NCBI RefSeq assembly: GCF_016757215.1
Contig: NZ_JAESIY010000013.1
Span: 99,348-163,347, forward strand
Direction: 5' to 3'
DNA length: 64,000 nucleotides
Source: Fulvivirga sediminis
Lineage (GTDB): Bacteria > Bacteroidota > Bacteroidia > Cytophagales > Cyclobacteriaceae
The notes below the pieces were generated by a model that saw only the letters and a program-made list of their open reading frames with translations, did not search any database and was not told the DNA's origin. Below are positions 34,828-43,681 of the stretch, piece after piece. Positions within the stretch are counted from its first letter, which is position 1; the number at the start of each line of letters is the position of its first letter. Made by a program: the position numbers and the translations under genes.

Positions 34828-34858
34828 TTTCTCTTAGCTTTATACGTTACTATATTTG
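34828..34858 (+). promoter_or_regulatory. Promoter of the S41 protease gene
   Basis: TTTC (34828-34831), 19 nt, TATATTTG (34851-34858). The -7 box is perfect and -33 has one change. It predicts an RNA start near 34865, which lies beyond the upstream ATG at 34862 and so supports a start codon at 34877. Confidence 0.65.
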
Positions 34859-34876
34859 AACATGCAGCCATATAAT

Positions 34877-36529
34877 ATGAAAGGAAAGAAACTCATTTTC
34901 TCGTCCGTTTTACTTATCACAATCTTTAGCATTTTTGCCTTCTCCTCTCCCGGCCAGCGCTATTTTGAGATTGCTAAAAACCTCGAAATTTTTGCTACTC
35001 TTTTCAAAGAGGTAAATGCTATGTATGTAGATGAGGTAAATCCTAATGAAACTATTAAAGTGGGTATTGATGCCATGCTAGCTTCTTTAGACCCTTATAC
35101 CAACTACATTCCTGAAGACCAGATAGAAGATTACCGTACCATGAGCACAGGCCAGTATGCAGGTATTGGCGCTGTAACCGGCCGTATGAATGGGAAAATA
35201 AAAATCATGATGCTGGTAGAAGGGCATGCGGCTCAAAACAACGGACTGCGCATAGGTGACGAAGTGATTAAAATTGATGGCATAGATGTTACCAATATGA
35301 ATAATGAGGAAATAGGCGAACTAATGAAAGGCCAGGCAAACACCTCAGTATCATTAACAGTGCTAAGATACGGACATGAAGACCCGCTTACGCTTGATTT
35401 TAAAAGAGAAAAAGTAAAAATCAAAAACGTACCTTATCATGGTATGGTAAGCAATGATATTGGTTACATAAAACAAACTCAGTTTACCATGCAAGCAGGC
35501 AAAGAGGTAAGTGATGCACTTAATGAGCTAAAAGAAAAAGGGGCTAAAAAAATCATTCTCGACCTCAGAGGCAACCCTGGCGGCCTATTAATGGAGGCTG
35601 TAAATATCACCAACGTATTTATCCCTAAAGGAAAAGAAGTAGTGAGTACCAAAGGGAAGCTGGAAGAGCACAACTCTACTTACAAAACGCTAAACTCGCC
35701 AGACGATACTGAAATACCTATAGCTGTATTGATCAATAGTGGGAGTGCTTCTGCCTCTGAAATAGTAGCAGGAACCATACAAGATTATGATAGAGGAGTA
35801 ATTATTGGAGAGAAATCTTTTGGTAAAGGATTGGTACAGCAGACCAGGCCTCTTTCTTATAATGCTCAACTAAAAGTGACTACAGCTAAATATTACACCC
35901 CTAGTGGCCGCTGTATACAAGCCCTGGATTATAGCCACAGAAATAATGACGGCAGTGTAGGTAAAGTTCCGGATTCATTAAAAGTTGAATTTTTCACTCA
36001 AAATCATAGATCTGTGTATGATGGCGGCGGCATAGACCCGGATATAGAAGTGGAACACCAGAAAATAGCTCCTATCTCTCTCTCTTTATATAGCAACGGA
36101 CTTATTTTTGATTATGCCTCTAAATACCATGCCGAGCATGATAAAATAGCACCTGCAAAAGATTTTGAACTATCAGATGCAGAATATGAAGAATTCACAC
36201 AATGGCTAAAAGGTAAAGACTATGGCTACACTACTGACGCCGAGAAGACATTAAAAGATCTGACTGAATATGCTCACGAAGAAAAATATTATTCAGAAAT
36301 TGAAGGTCAGCTCAAAGCTTTAAAATCAACACTTATGAGTAGTAAGTCTAATGACTTATATGATTTTAAAAATCAGCTAAAAACCATTTTAGAAGAAGAA
36401 ATCACTTCTCGTTATTATTTAGAGAATGGCTCTATAGAATCTACCTTTGATCATGATACAGACATTAAAACAGCTAAAACGATCTTAAACGATTCAGAGA
36501 AATATAACAAGATTCTGAAATTGAATTAA
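34877..36529 (+). CDS. S41 (CtpA-type) carboxy-terminal protease
   Basis: A 550-residue periplasmic serine protease. It has an N-terminal signal or anchor helix (about 4-24), an all-helical region, a PDZ domain (about 85-165), the catalytic serine in LINSGSASASEIVAG (about 290-304) and the lysine in GEKSFGKGLVQQ (about 312-323). Such enzymes process the C-termini of secreted proteins and act with envelope lipoproteins. I chose ATG 34877 since the promoter would start RNA near 34865; an ATG at 34862 and a TTG at 34856 are upstream alternatives. The stop overlaps by four bases the stop of the convergent NlpC/P60 gene. Confidence 0.93.
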   Translation: MKGKKLIFSSVLLITIFSIFAFSSPGQRYFEIAKNLEIFATLFKEVNAMYVDEVNPNETIKVGIDAMLASLDPYTNYIPEDQIEDYRTMSTGQYAGIGAVTGRMNGKIKIMMLVEGHAAQNNGLRIGDEVIKIDGIDVTNMNNEEIGELMKGQANTSVSLTVLRYGHEDPLTLDFKREKVKIKNVPYHGMVSNDIGYIKQTQFTMQAGKEVSDALNELKEKGAKKIILDLRGNPGGLLMEAVNITNVFIPKGKEVVSTKGKLEEHNSTYKTLNSPDDTEIPIAVLINSGSASASEIVAGTIQDYDRGVIIGEKSFGKGLVQQTRPLSYNAQLKVTTAKYYTPSGRCIQALDYSHRNNDGSVGKVPDSLKVEFFTQNHRSVYDGGGIDPDIEVEHQKIAPISLSLYSNGLIFDYASKYHAEHDKIAPAKDFELSDAEYEEFTQWLKGKDYGYTTDAEKTLKDLTEYAHEEKYYSEIEGQLKALKSTLMSSKSNDLYDFKNQLKTILEEEITSRYYLENGSIESTFDHDTDIKTAKTILNDSEKYNKILKLN

Positions 36530-37110
36530 TCATCATGCAGCACTCTGCGCGCTCCCATGTAGCGTGCATTGTAGTGCCTGTGAGACAAACTGTCTATCAC
36601 TACTCCACGACTGGTAGAGCTATGGATAAAGCTTATCTTACCATTATTATTAGATATGGCAATACCTACATGCCCTACCCTGTTTACTCCTTTTGAAGGA
36701 CTTTTAAAAATTAAGATATCTCCTTTTCTAACCTCATTAGTATCTATCTCTTCACCAAACTCAGATTGCAACTGAGATGAGGCAGGTAAAGAAATATTGA
36801 AATTCTTAAATACATAACAAGTAAATCCCGAACAATCAAAAGCAGATGGCCCTTTAGCGGCATATCTGTAAGGCACTCCTTTTAATCGTAAAGCGTAATT
36901 AATAATACTATCTCTTCGATTTTTAGCATAGCCCTCTTCTACTTCTATACCATTAGTAGTATCCCTAACCATTGATGTAGGGTGATAATAATCATTCAGA
37001 AGATCAGCATTTTGCGATTTATTTATATTCATAGCGCTGTTAATCAGGAAGATGATCACTAGCACCACATAAAATAACTTCTCACGTAAAAGCTTCTTAA
37101 TAATTTCCAT
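36526..37110 (-). CDS. NlpC/P60 (C40) family cell-wall hydrolase
   Basis: A 194-residue protein with an N-terminal membrane helix (about 10-26) and a C40 cysteine-peptidase domain. The catalytic residues are visible: Cys in AFDCSGFTCYVF (about 87-98), His in GHVGIAIS (about 141-148) and a second polar/His residue in SFIHSSTSRG. It should cleave peptidoglycan stem peptides or similar in the envelope. I chose ATG 37110 (MEIIKKLLREKL) over the TTG at 37116. The gene is convergent with the S41 protease; the stops overlap. Confidence 0.9.
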   Translation of the reverse strand: MEIIKKLLREKLFYVVLVIIFLINSAMNINKSQNADLLNDYYHPTSMVRDTTNGIEVEEGYAKNRRDSIINYALRLKGVPYRYAAKGPSAFDCSGFTCYVFKNFNISLPASSQLQSEFGEEIDTNEVRKGDILIFKSPSKGVNRVGHVGIAISNNNGKISFIHSSTSRGVVIDSLSHRHYNARYMGARRVLHDD

Positions 37111-37144
37111 ATACAAGTAAACTCATTATTTCTGGTATATAAAC

Positions 37145-37179
37145 AAAAAGCAGGCGAAATAATTCCCGCCTGCTTTTTT
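37145..37179 (-). terminator. Terminator after glutamine synthetase III
   Basis: AAAAAGCAGGCG (37145-37156) pairs with CGCCTGCTTTTT (37167-37178). On the minus strand the T run follows the hairpin, ending the gene whose stop is at 37199. Confidence 0.9.
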
Positions 37180-37198
37180 GGTATTTTTAATTAGATGA

Positions 37199-39358
37199 TT
37201 ATCTAAGGAATAACATCTCTCTATATTTCACTAAAGGCCAATCTTCATCATCAACCAGCATTTCCAGTTTATCTACTGCATAACGGATGGTATCAAAGTA
37301 CTTTGCTTTAACATCATCACAATAACCGATAGCACGCTCACGAAGATCTTCCTCTTTATTTAACCTTCTTCTCTCATCAATCATGTTATATACTTCTTTT
37401 CTCAAAGTTTCGATATAACCAGAAACAGATTCTATAATAGAGATCACTTCTTTATTATTGATGCCAAGCGTTTTCAAACCTTCAGCATTCTTAATCAACT
37501 TATTTTGATAAGCAATGGCTGTAGGTATGATATGATTAAGTACTAAATCACCCATTACTCTAGATTCGATCTGAATCTTCATGATGTAACTTTCCCACCT
37601 AATTTCATTTCTGGCTTCCAGCTCCACATCATTAAGCACTTTGTGGCGATTAAACATTTTTCTAGACTTATCTGTAAGGTAAGCATCCAGCGCTCTAGGA
37701 GTATCTTTGATATTAGACAATCCTCTCTTTTCTGCCTCCTCAACCCATTCGTCAGAATAACCATCTCCTTCGAAACGGATAGCCTTAGATTCTTTAATAT
37801 ACTTTCTAAGCGTACTTACAATGGCCATTCTCTTCTCTGTACCACCTTTCATTTCTTTCTGCACATTTTCATAGAAGGCAGTAAGCTGCTCAGCTAAGAT
37901 CAGGTTAAGGACAGTCATCGGAGATGATGAATTTTCATTTCCTCCTACTGCTCTAAACTCAAATTTATTACCAGTAAAGGCAAAAGGAGAAGTTCTGTTT
38001 CTATCAGTATTATCAAGAATGATCCTTGGTATTTTGTCAATACCCAGTTTCATATACATGTTTTCGCCTTTCTCTACTTTAATGTTACCTTTTTTCTCTA
38101 ACTCATCGAGTACGTTAGTAAGCTGAGAACCGATAAACACTGACATAATAGCCGGAGGAGCTTCATTAGCTCCAAGCCTATGATCATTACCCGCAGAAGC
38201 TATACTAGCTCTAAGAAGGTCTGCATGTTCATAAACAGCTTTGATAGTGTTAACGAAAAACACCAAGAACAATAAGTTATCACGTGCACTTGAGCTAGGC
38301 TGAAACAAGTTCACACCTGTGTTAGTAATTAACGACCAGTTATTATGTTTACCCGTACCGTTAAGGCCTGCAAAAGGCTTTTCGTGAAATAATACTTTCA
38401 AGTTATGTCTTTCGGCAGCTCTAGACATAACGTCCATTAATAATTGATTATGATCTGTAGCTACGTTGATATCTTCAAACAATGGAGCGACTTCAAACTG
38501 ACTTGGCGCCACCTCATTATGTCTGGTACTTACAGGTATACCTAGTCTATGAGATTCCTCTTCAAAGTCACGCATGAAATCATAAATACGAGTAGGAATA
38601 GATCCAAAGTAATGATCATCTAGCTGCTGACCACGAGCAGGGTTATGACCAAAAACGGTTCTACCTGCCATTACAAGGTCTGGACGACTGGCATATAGAG
38701 CCTTATCTATTATAAAATACTCTTGCTCTACACCCAAAGATGCTTTTACTCGAGTCACTTTTTTGTCAAACATCTGACAAACCTTTGTTGCCGCTTTATC
38801 TACTGCCTCTATTGCCTTTAACATAGGAGCTTTATTATCTAGCGCCTCTCCTGTATAAGAAACAAATATAGTAGGGATACAAAGTGTGGCTCCATAAATG
38901 AACATAGGTGAGCTAGGATCCCAGGCAGTGTAACCACGAGCCTCAAAAGTACTCCTTATACCTCCATTAGGAAATGAAGAAGCATCTGGTTCTTGCTGAA
39001 CTAATGCGCTTCCTTTAAACCTTTCAATTCCTGATCCTGCATCAAAAAAAGTATCATGCTTCTCTGCTGTAGAGCCAGTAAGCGGCTGAAACCAGTGAGT
39101 ATAATGTGTAACCCCCTTAGAAAGAGCCCATGACTTAACAGCCGAAGCCACAACATCGGCAGTATCAGCATCTATTTTTGTTCCATCCTCAATCACTTTT
39201 TTCACCTTTTTGAATATATCAGGAGAAAGAAGTGTTTGCATCTGTTTCAATCCAAATACATCCTGAGCGTAAAAATCTGAAATCTTGCCTTTCGACTCGA
39301 AATTTATCTTAGGTCGGTTATTTGCTAAATCTAATGCTTTAAAGCGTAAGTGTGCCAT
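37199..39358 (-). CDS. glnN: Glutamine synthetase type III
   Basis: A 719-residue GSIII enzyme, the form typical of Bacteroidota and cyanobacteria, making glutamine from glutamate, ammonia and ATP. It has the type III start MAHLRFKALDLANNRPK, the metal/substrate segments VKASLGVEQEYFI (about 204-216), SRAAERHNLKVLFHEKPFAG (about 307-326) and KHNNWSLITNTG (about 332-343), and the long C-terminal region specific to the type. It is the main ammonia assimilation enzyme in such bacteria. The preceding 470-base gap should hold its control region but no certain promoter is readable. Confidence 0.97.
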   Translation of the reverse strand: MAHLRFKALDLANNRPKINFESKGKISDFYAQDVFGLKQMQTLLSPDIFKKVKKVIEDGTKIDADTADVVASAVKSWALSKGVTHYTHWFQPLTGSTAEKHDTFFDAGSGIERFKGSALVQQEPDASSFPNGGIRSTFEARGYTAWDPSSPMFIYGATLCIPTIFVSYTGEALDNKAPMLKAIEAVDKAATKVCQMFDKKVTRVKASLGVEQEYFIIDKALYASRPDLVMAGRTVFGHNPARGQQLDDHYFGSIPTRIYDFMRDFEEESHRLGIPVSTRHNEVAPSQFEVAPLFEDINVATDHNQLLMDVMSRAAERHNLKVLFHEKPFAGLNGTGKHNNWSLITNTGVNLFQPSSSARDNLLFLVFFVNTIKAVYEHADLLRASIASAGNDHRLGANEAPPAIMSVFIGSQLTNVLDELEKKGNIKVEKGENMYMKLGIDKIPRIILDNTDRNRTSPFAFTGNKFEFRAVGGNENSSSPMTVLNLILAEQLTAFYENVQKEMKGGTEKRMAIVSTLRKYIKESKAIRFEGDGYSDEWVEEAEKRGLSNIKDTPRALDAYLTDKSRKMFNRHKVLNDVELEARNEIRWESYIMKIQIESRVMGDLVLNHIIPTAIAYQNKLIKNAEGLKTLGINNKEVISIIESVSGYIETLRKEVYNMIDERRRLNKEEDLRERAIGYCDDVKAKYFDTIRYAVDKLEMLVDDEDWPLVKYREMLFLR

Positions 39359-39846
39359 ATTGGTTTTTTAGATTATTTTTTATGTTAGGTAAAACTATTA
39401 AATATTTTGTTTGAAATCTTAAAAGTTATCCAATTTTACACAACAAAGCCATTTTTTTAACATATTCACCCAAAAAAGATATTAAAAACTTAAAATCTCC
39501 TTCAAAAAAATGGCACTCCAGCTCTGCAAACGTTATAATTAAGTTTATAAAGTTATATAGATGCTAATCTTTTAATTAAATACAAAAAGAACTTGCCCAT
39601 ACTTCATGAGCCCCATCGATATAAAAAACTCTATTTATTCAATTATGCCTTTAAATAAAATCATAATATTCATTATTTATTTAACTGATATAGATTATTT
39701 TCACCGCCTATTTAATAATTAAGTTACTGTTGCAATCAATCAGCTTTTATTCACTCTCATTTATCTATGGCACATTTTAATTCCAAATGTATTGAGCTGG
39801 CCGGTTTTACTTTTAGAATATTTCTGCTTATTTGAGTTATAGATAC
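39359..39846. other. AT-rich control gap upstream of glnN and a flippase-like gene
   Basis: No gene is supported. The sequence is very AT-rich and must hold the promoters of glnN (minus) and of the plus-strand gene at 39847. A TACATTTG -7-like box on the minus strand at 39791-39784 lies too far from glnN to assign with confidence. Confidence 0.4.
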
Positions 39847-40791
39847 ATGTCTAAAAGTACAGGTCGAAATCTGATATCTTGGATATCGCAATTGAAAAGC
39901 TGGAAGGTGCCCCCTTCTATAAAACTGTTTCTTAAAATCTCAATAAGCGGGTTAGCCATATACCTCACCGCAAAAAAAATAGATGTAAAAGAGGCCATAC
40001 ACATAATCACTGAGTGTAATATTTATTGGCTAATACTGGGAGTATTTACGTTCAACTTATCTCAATGGATAAGTGCCGTTAGATTAAAAAATTTATTAGA
40101 AGAACTTGGTATTCAGGCCTCCTACTGGTTTCATATCAAGCTATTTTATTTTGGCATGCTTTATAATATCATACTGCCCGGTGGCATAGGTGGTGATGCT
40201 TATAAAGTGATTTTACTCAAAAACCAATTTAATAAAAGAGCAAGGGACATATTAAAAGCCTTATTTTTAGATAGACTCAGTGGCCTGGCTGGGCTAATCT
40301 TTTTAGCTCTGATACTGGCCCTGATAATAGACATGCCTTGGAATCCTCATCTCAACACACTTACTCTGGCACTATCTATATTAATTTATCCAGGCTATTT
40401 TTTAGCCAATAAGTTGATCTTCCCTTCCTTTACAAAGAGTTTTCTATTTGTAAACATTCTTGGAATACTTATGCAAGGCACTCAAATCATCTGTGCTTAC
40501 TGCATATTACTGAGCCTTGGAGCTGAGAATAACTACCTGAGTTATTTACTAGTATTCCTACTCTCTTCAATAGCTACTATTATTCCGCTCACCTTAGGCG
40601 GATTAGGCATGAGAGAACTTGTTTTTATCTATGCAGCTGATTTTTTGATTTTTGACAAAGAAATAGCCATTGCCTTGTCTCTATTATTCTTTCTTATAAC
40701 GGCGGCCTCCTCACTGTTGGGAATTTTTGTTAACCCAAAAACAAAAGAAAACACAGCTCATGAATTGCATACTTCTCAACAACAGCACTAG
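39847..40791 (+). CDS. Flippase-like (LPG synthase TM region) membrane protein
   Basis: A 314-residue inner-membrane protein with about 8-9 helices, matching the lysylphosphatidylglycerol synthase transmembrane / UPF0104 family. The signature FNLSQWISAVRLKNLLEEL (about 62-80), LPGGIGGDAYKVILLK (about 108-123) and LTLGGLGMRELVFIYAA (about 245-261) are visible. The cytoplasmic aminoacyl-transferase domain of MprF is missing, so it is a stand-alone flippase-type protein probably acting on a lipid or lipid-linked sugar. I chose the ATG at 39847 instead of TTG 39832. No neighbour indicates a substrate. Confidence 0.8.
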   Translation: MSKSTGRNLISWISQLKSWKVPPSIKLFLKISISGLAIYLTAKKIDVKEAIHIITECNIYWLILGVFTFNLSQWISAVRLKNLLEELGIQASYWFHIKLFYFGMLYNIILPGGIGGDAYKVILLKNQFNKRARDILKALFLDRLSGLAGLIFLALILALIIDMPWNPHLNTLTLALSILIYPGYFLANKLIFPSFTKSFLFVNILGILMQGTQIICAYCILLSLGAENNYLSYLLVFLLSSIATIIPLTLGGLGMRELVFIYAADFLIFDKEIAIALSLLFFLITAASSLLGIFVNPKTKENTAHELHTSQQQH

Positions 40792-41276
40792 TTAGGCTTC
40801 TTGACAGCTAAGCATGCATTTCACAATCAATCTGGCAAGAATGAGTGTGAGCCAAGGGATAAGTATAATAACTGCTCATGGTGCACAGATACTTTCTGCA
40901 ATCATTCTCCCTGTACTTAAAGCTAGAAGAAAACCCAGACTTCTGACCTGCTTAATTATTATTTAACAACTACAACCCTTTACTCAAAGCTTCATATCAG
41001 AAATAAGATCAAACACCCCATTATTTCAAGTAAAATAAATTACAATTATTATCTTTGACCGACTTTTTAAACTAATCCAAAATGAGGATGATTTTATTTT
41101 TAATTATTGCTTTAATGGCACTCCCATTTTCCTTTTTCACTAGGCTAAGTTCAAAAATGAAGCAGGTTTAAATATAACCGCTAACGATCATATAGACACG
41201 AATCCATAGAGGCCAAGGGTACAGGGCCCACTATTATTATAGATTACATACTTAATTAATATCAACACCATATTTT
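40792..41276. other. Gap with two short unexplained reading frames
   Basis: Two small frames stand out: 40814-40966 (50 residues, hydrophobic middle with ISIITAHGAQILSAIILPVL) and 41082-41171 (29 residues beginning MRMILFLIIALMALPF, like a signal peptide cut short). Neither has a clear ribosome site or matches a family I know. They may be remnants of decayed genes or small peptides. No RNA gene is seen. Confidence 0.35.
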
Positions 41277-42167
41277 ATGAAACAATTTTTAATAATTGCT
41301 GCTTTAGTATTACCATTTTGCACTTCATTGCAGGCGCAAAACTATTATCCGGACGAGGAAGTAGCCAATGAAGCTTTAAATAGAACCCTCGCCATACAAA
41401 CATTTAACAGTGACGGCGAATACGGGGAAAGCCTTTCAAAGGCATTTAAAGATATTTTCACTAAAGAATGGAAACTTTCTGATGTAGAATTTATGACGGC
41501 AAAGGAAATGGAAGCCGCTAAGACCAATAAATCTTCCGACTACGTTTTTCTCAGTCATAGTGCTATGTCATTAGAGATCATTGAAAGAAACCTAAAAGCT
41601 CTTGATCGCACTGTATTTACCTTCTCCTTTTTCAACTTTTCTTTAGATTTATATGATACTAAAAGACCTACAAACGTTACGGAGATAGGGTTTGCTAATG
41701 AAGAGCTTACGAAAATAGATTTCTTATACCTATGTCAGCAACTACACCTTTTATTAAAAAACTCAGCTGACGGTGTAGCCTCATCAGATTTTTATAATAT
41801 AGATGAGAACATTGAAGACCTACAAAAATCGACATTACTTATGCCTGAGCAGTTTTTCAGAGAAAAGGATATAGCGAAAATGGATTCTTATTATGAAAAT
41901 AAATATGAAATATTAAATCCAGAAAAATTTGAAGAAGCTGTATTAAACAAAGCTGATGATACCTGCTACATCAAAATAATATGGTCTAATCAGCACAATG
42001 CATATACTTGGATAACCGTAGATGCAGCTGATGGAAGTATTAGATCGCTTATGTCTTTTGGAGGTGTGAAATTTGGAAGAAACCATGATGCTAATGACAT
42101 AATAAAAGCAAAGCAGCTATCTAATATCCTAAAAAAATTCCCTCAAAAGGTTAATAGTAAATATTAA
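41277..42167 (+). CDS. Secreted protein of unknown function
   Basis: A 296-residue protein with a signal peptide (about 1-20, ending SLQAQ). The mature part is mixed alpha/beta, acidic, without a recognised domain; the segments VFTFSFFNFSLDLYDT (about 117-132) and CYIKIIWSNQHNAYTWITVD (about 228-247) look like beta strands of a globular periplasmic protein. Length and style suit uncharacterised Bacteroidota envelope proteins. It is isolated by gaps on both sides and ends in a 13-bp hairpin, so it is probably monocistronic. Confidence 0.6.
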   Translation: MKQFLIIAALVLPFCTSLQAQNYYPDEEVANEALNRTLAIQTFNSDGEYGESLSKAFKDIFTKEWKLSDVEFMTAKEMEAAKTNKSSDYVFLSHSAMSLEIIERNLKALDRTVFTFSFFNFSLDLYDTKRPTNVTEIGFANEELTKIDFLYLCQQLHLLLKNSADGVASSDFYNIDENIEDLQKSTLLMPEQFFREKDIAKMDSYYENKYEILNPEKFEEAVLNKADDTCYIKIIWSNQHNAYTWITVDAADGSIRSLMSFGGVKFGRNHDANDIIKAKQLSNILKKFPQKVNSKY

Positions 42168-42185
42168 TACTTTGAAGAGACCTTT

Positions 42186-42223
42186 GCAATAGGACATTCT
42201 TAACTCAAGCAATGTCCTATTGC
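42186..42223 (+). terminator. Strong hairpin after the secreted protein gene
   Basis: GCAATAGGACATT (42186-42198) pairs perfectly with AATGTCCTATTGC (42211-42223), 13 bp around a 12-nt loop. No T run follows on either strand, so it may stabilise RNA or act as a weak terminator. Confidence 0.55.
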
Positions 42224-42614
42224 TACTCTAACGCAAATTTAAAAAAAAAATACACTTAGCCCTTAATCTAAGAAAACACGGCACGTAGGAACGTGCGGGA
42301 TAGCAGTACATCTATCAATCGAGCTTTTTTAATATTTGCATCCCTTCATCCCAATATGTATGCCTAGATGAAACATTTATATGTCCTGCCTTGTCAATAT
42401 TCACAAACTCACTACCCCAACTGTCTGCGAAAAATTTATGTGGCTTACAAAAGCATCGCAATAGAAGCAACTTTATTTTTTTATACAAGGCCGAATTTAA
42501 ATAGTTTACGTAAAACTTATGATGAATAACCAGCAGCGTTTATAGAGCTTTCAAACAGTCAAACATAGCATTAAGCCCAGCATGGCATAGGCAAAAGTTT
42601 AGCTTTCATTACCG
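42224..42614. other. Gap holding a hairpin and an alpha/beta-hydrolase remnant
   Basis: Contains GCACGT-agga-ACGTGC (42282-42297) and the pseudogene fragment listed separately. The rest is AT-rich and shows no intact gene. Confidence 0.4.
42315..42440 (-). pseudogene. Remnant of an RBBP9/YdeN-type serine hydrolase
   Basis: On the minus strand an open frame ends at 42315 with the residues FADSWGSEFVNIDKAGHINV followed by SSRHTYWDEGMQILKKLD. This resembles the C-terminal end of the RBBP9/YdeN (Ser_hydrolase) family, including the catalytic histidine in the AGHIN motif. Upstream the frame loses family sense and has no start codon, and no nucleophile GxSxG segment is seen in this gap, so only the tail has survived. 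The frame's last 39 codons are the recognisable part. Confidence 0.65.
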
Positions 42615-42965
42615 TTATGAAAGCTTATTCTTTAAAGCCTCCACATTCTTTTTAGAGTTCCCAATAAAAATCTCTTGATCTATCAAAAAAACCGGTCTTT
42701 TAAGAAAAGTATATTCTTCCAAAATATAATTTTTATAATCATCTTCAGTTAATTGCTTTTCTTTCAAGCCTAATTCTTTATATTTTCTAGCCACTCTGCT
42801 AAACAATGCCTCATAACTTCCTGCAAGGTTTTGCATACCTTCCAGCTGCTCTGATGTAATCTTCTCTGTCTTTATATCTTGATAATCAAACTCTTCTCCG
42901 ATCCCCAGCTCTTTAATAATACGCTTGCAGGTGTCGCAAGTAGAAAGATAATATACTTTTTTCAT
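42615..42965 (-). CDS. ArsC/Spx-like thioredoxin-fold protein
   Basis: A 116-residue protein of the arsenate reductase/Spx family with the N-terminal redox motif STCDTCKRIIKEL (about 8-20) and a C-terminal half TFLKRPVFLIDQEIFIGN (about 84-101) typical of the family. It may reduce arsenate or a thiol, or act as a stress regulator; the ArsC catalytic arginine pattern is not complete enough to decide. I chose the ATG at 42965 because a well-formed promoter predicts RNA starting near 42974, which excludes the upstream in-frame start at 42983. It is transcribed alone, divergent from the ParA gene. Confidence 0.75.
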   Translation of the reverse strand: MKKVYYLSTCDTCKRIIKELGIGEEFDYQDIKTEKITSEQLEGMQNLAGSYEALFSRVARKYKELGLKEKQLTEDDYKNYILEEYTFLKRPVFLIDQEIFIGNSKKNVEALKNKLS

Positions 42966-42980
42966 AAGATTTTTTGAAAC

Positions 42981-43012
42981 CAAAGCTAAAACCTCAGGAC
43001 CTACACTGCAAA
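42981..43012 (-). promoter_or_regulatory. Promoter of the ArsC/Spx-like gene
   Basis: Minus strand: TTTG (43012-43009), 20 nt, TAGCTTTG (42988-42981), a perfect Bacteroidota match. It predicts a leader of about 9 bases before ATG 42965. Confidence 0.75.
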
Positions 43013-43055
43013 TTCTTATTTGTTTTTAATCCCTCCTATAATTATTTTTAGCCCA

Positions 43056-43679
43056 ATGACTAAGGTAATATCATTTGTAAGTAGAAAAGGAGGTACTGGT
43101 AAAACTACCAATGCCATCAACCTGGCTACCATGCTCAATAATCTGGGACACAGTGTAGCTCTTATTGAAACAGACACCAACTACACGCTTAGCACGCTAA
43201 GAAAGATGGAGGTATACAAGTCTGGTGCTAATGCCAAATCCATTTTTGAAATATTGGGTTCTAAAGATGATAAAATTTCTGATGAGATTATTGCGCTCAA
43301 AGACAAGAGCAGGTATGACTTTATTATAGTAGACAGTGCTGGAAAGCCTACAGATGAAGGCATTAAAAAACTATGCCTGCAATGCGATGCTGTAATAGTG
43401 CCTACGAGCCTTACTCAAAATGACTTACTGGTAACTTACCAGACTATCACGGACCTGTCTCCGGCCAAAGACCTGAACGATAATTTAAAAATCATGGTTT
43501 TACCGAATAGAATCCATAGCATGACTAAAAGTAAAACTATTCAGGAAGCAATGGGTAACCTTGATGCCACTATTCTGGATGTATCAGTACCTCAAAAGAA
43601 TTTATATGTAAATTTCAGCACCATATTAGCTGAAAAGGAATATTTACACATTGCTCAGGCAATTATAAAAGAACTATAA
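43056..43679 (+). CDS. ParA family ATPase, orphan
   Basis: A 207-residue MinD/ParA-type P-loop ATPase: deviant Walker A SRKGGTGKTTNAINLATML (about 7-25), a switch II region ending FIIVDSAGKP (about 89-98), and the QNDLLVTYQT stretch near 127. No parB gene or parS-like site is seen, and no second chromosome or plasmid feature, so this is an orphan ParA, of a type that may position cargo other than DNA. I chose the ATG at 43056 (MTKVISFVSRKGG); the frame is open from TTG 43020. It precedes by two bases the small partner gene at 43682. Confidence 0.85.
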   Translation: MTKVISFVSRKGGTGKTTNAINLATMLNNLGHSVALIETDTNYTLSTLRKMEVYKSGANAKSIFEILGSKDDKISDEIIALKDKSRYDFIIVDSAGKPTDEGIKKLCLQCDAVIVPTSLTQNDLLVTYQTITDLSPAKDLNDNLKIMVLPNRIHSMTKSKTIQEAMGNLDATILDVSVPQKNLYVNFSTILAEKEYLHIAQAIIKEL

Positions 43680-43681
43680 GT

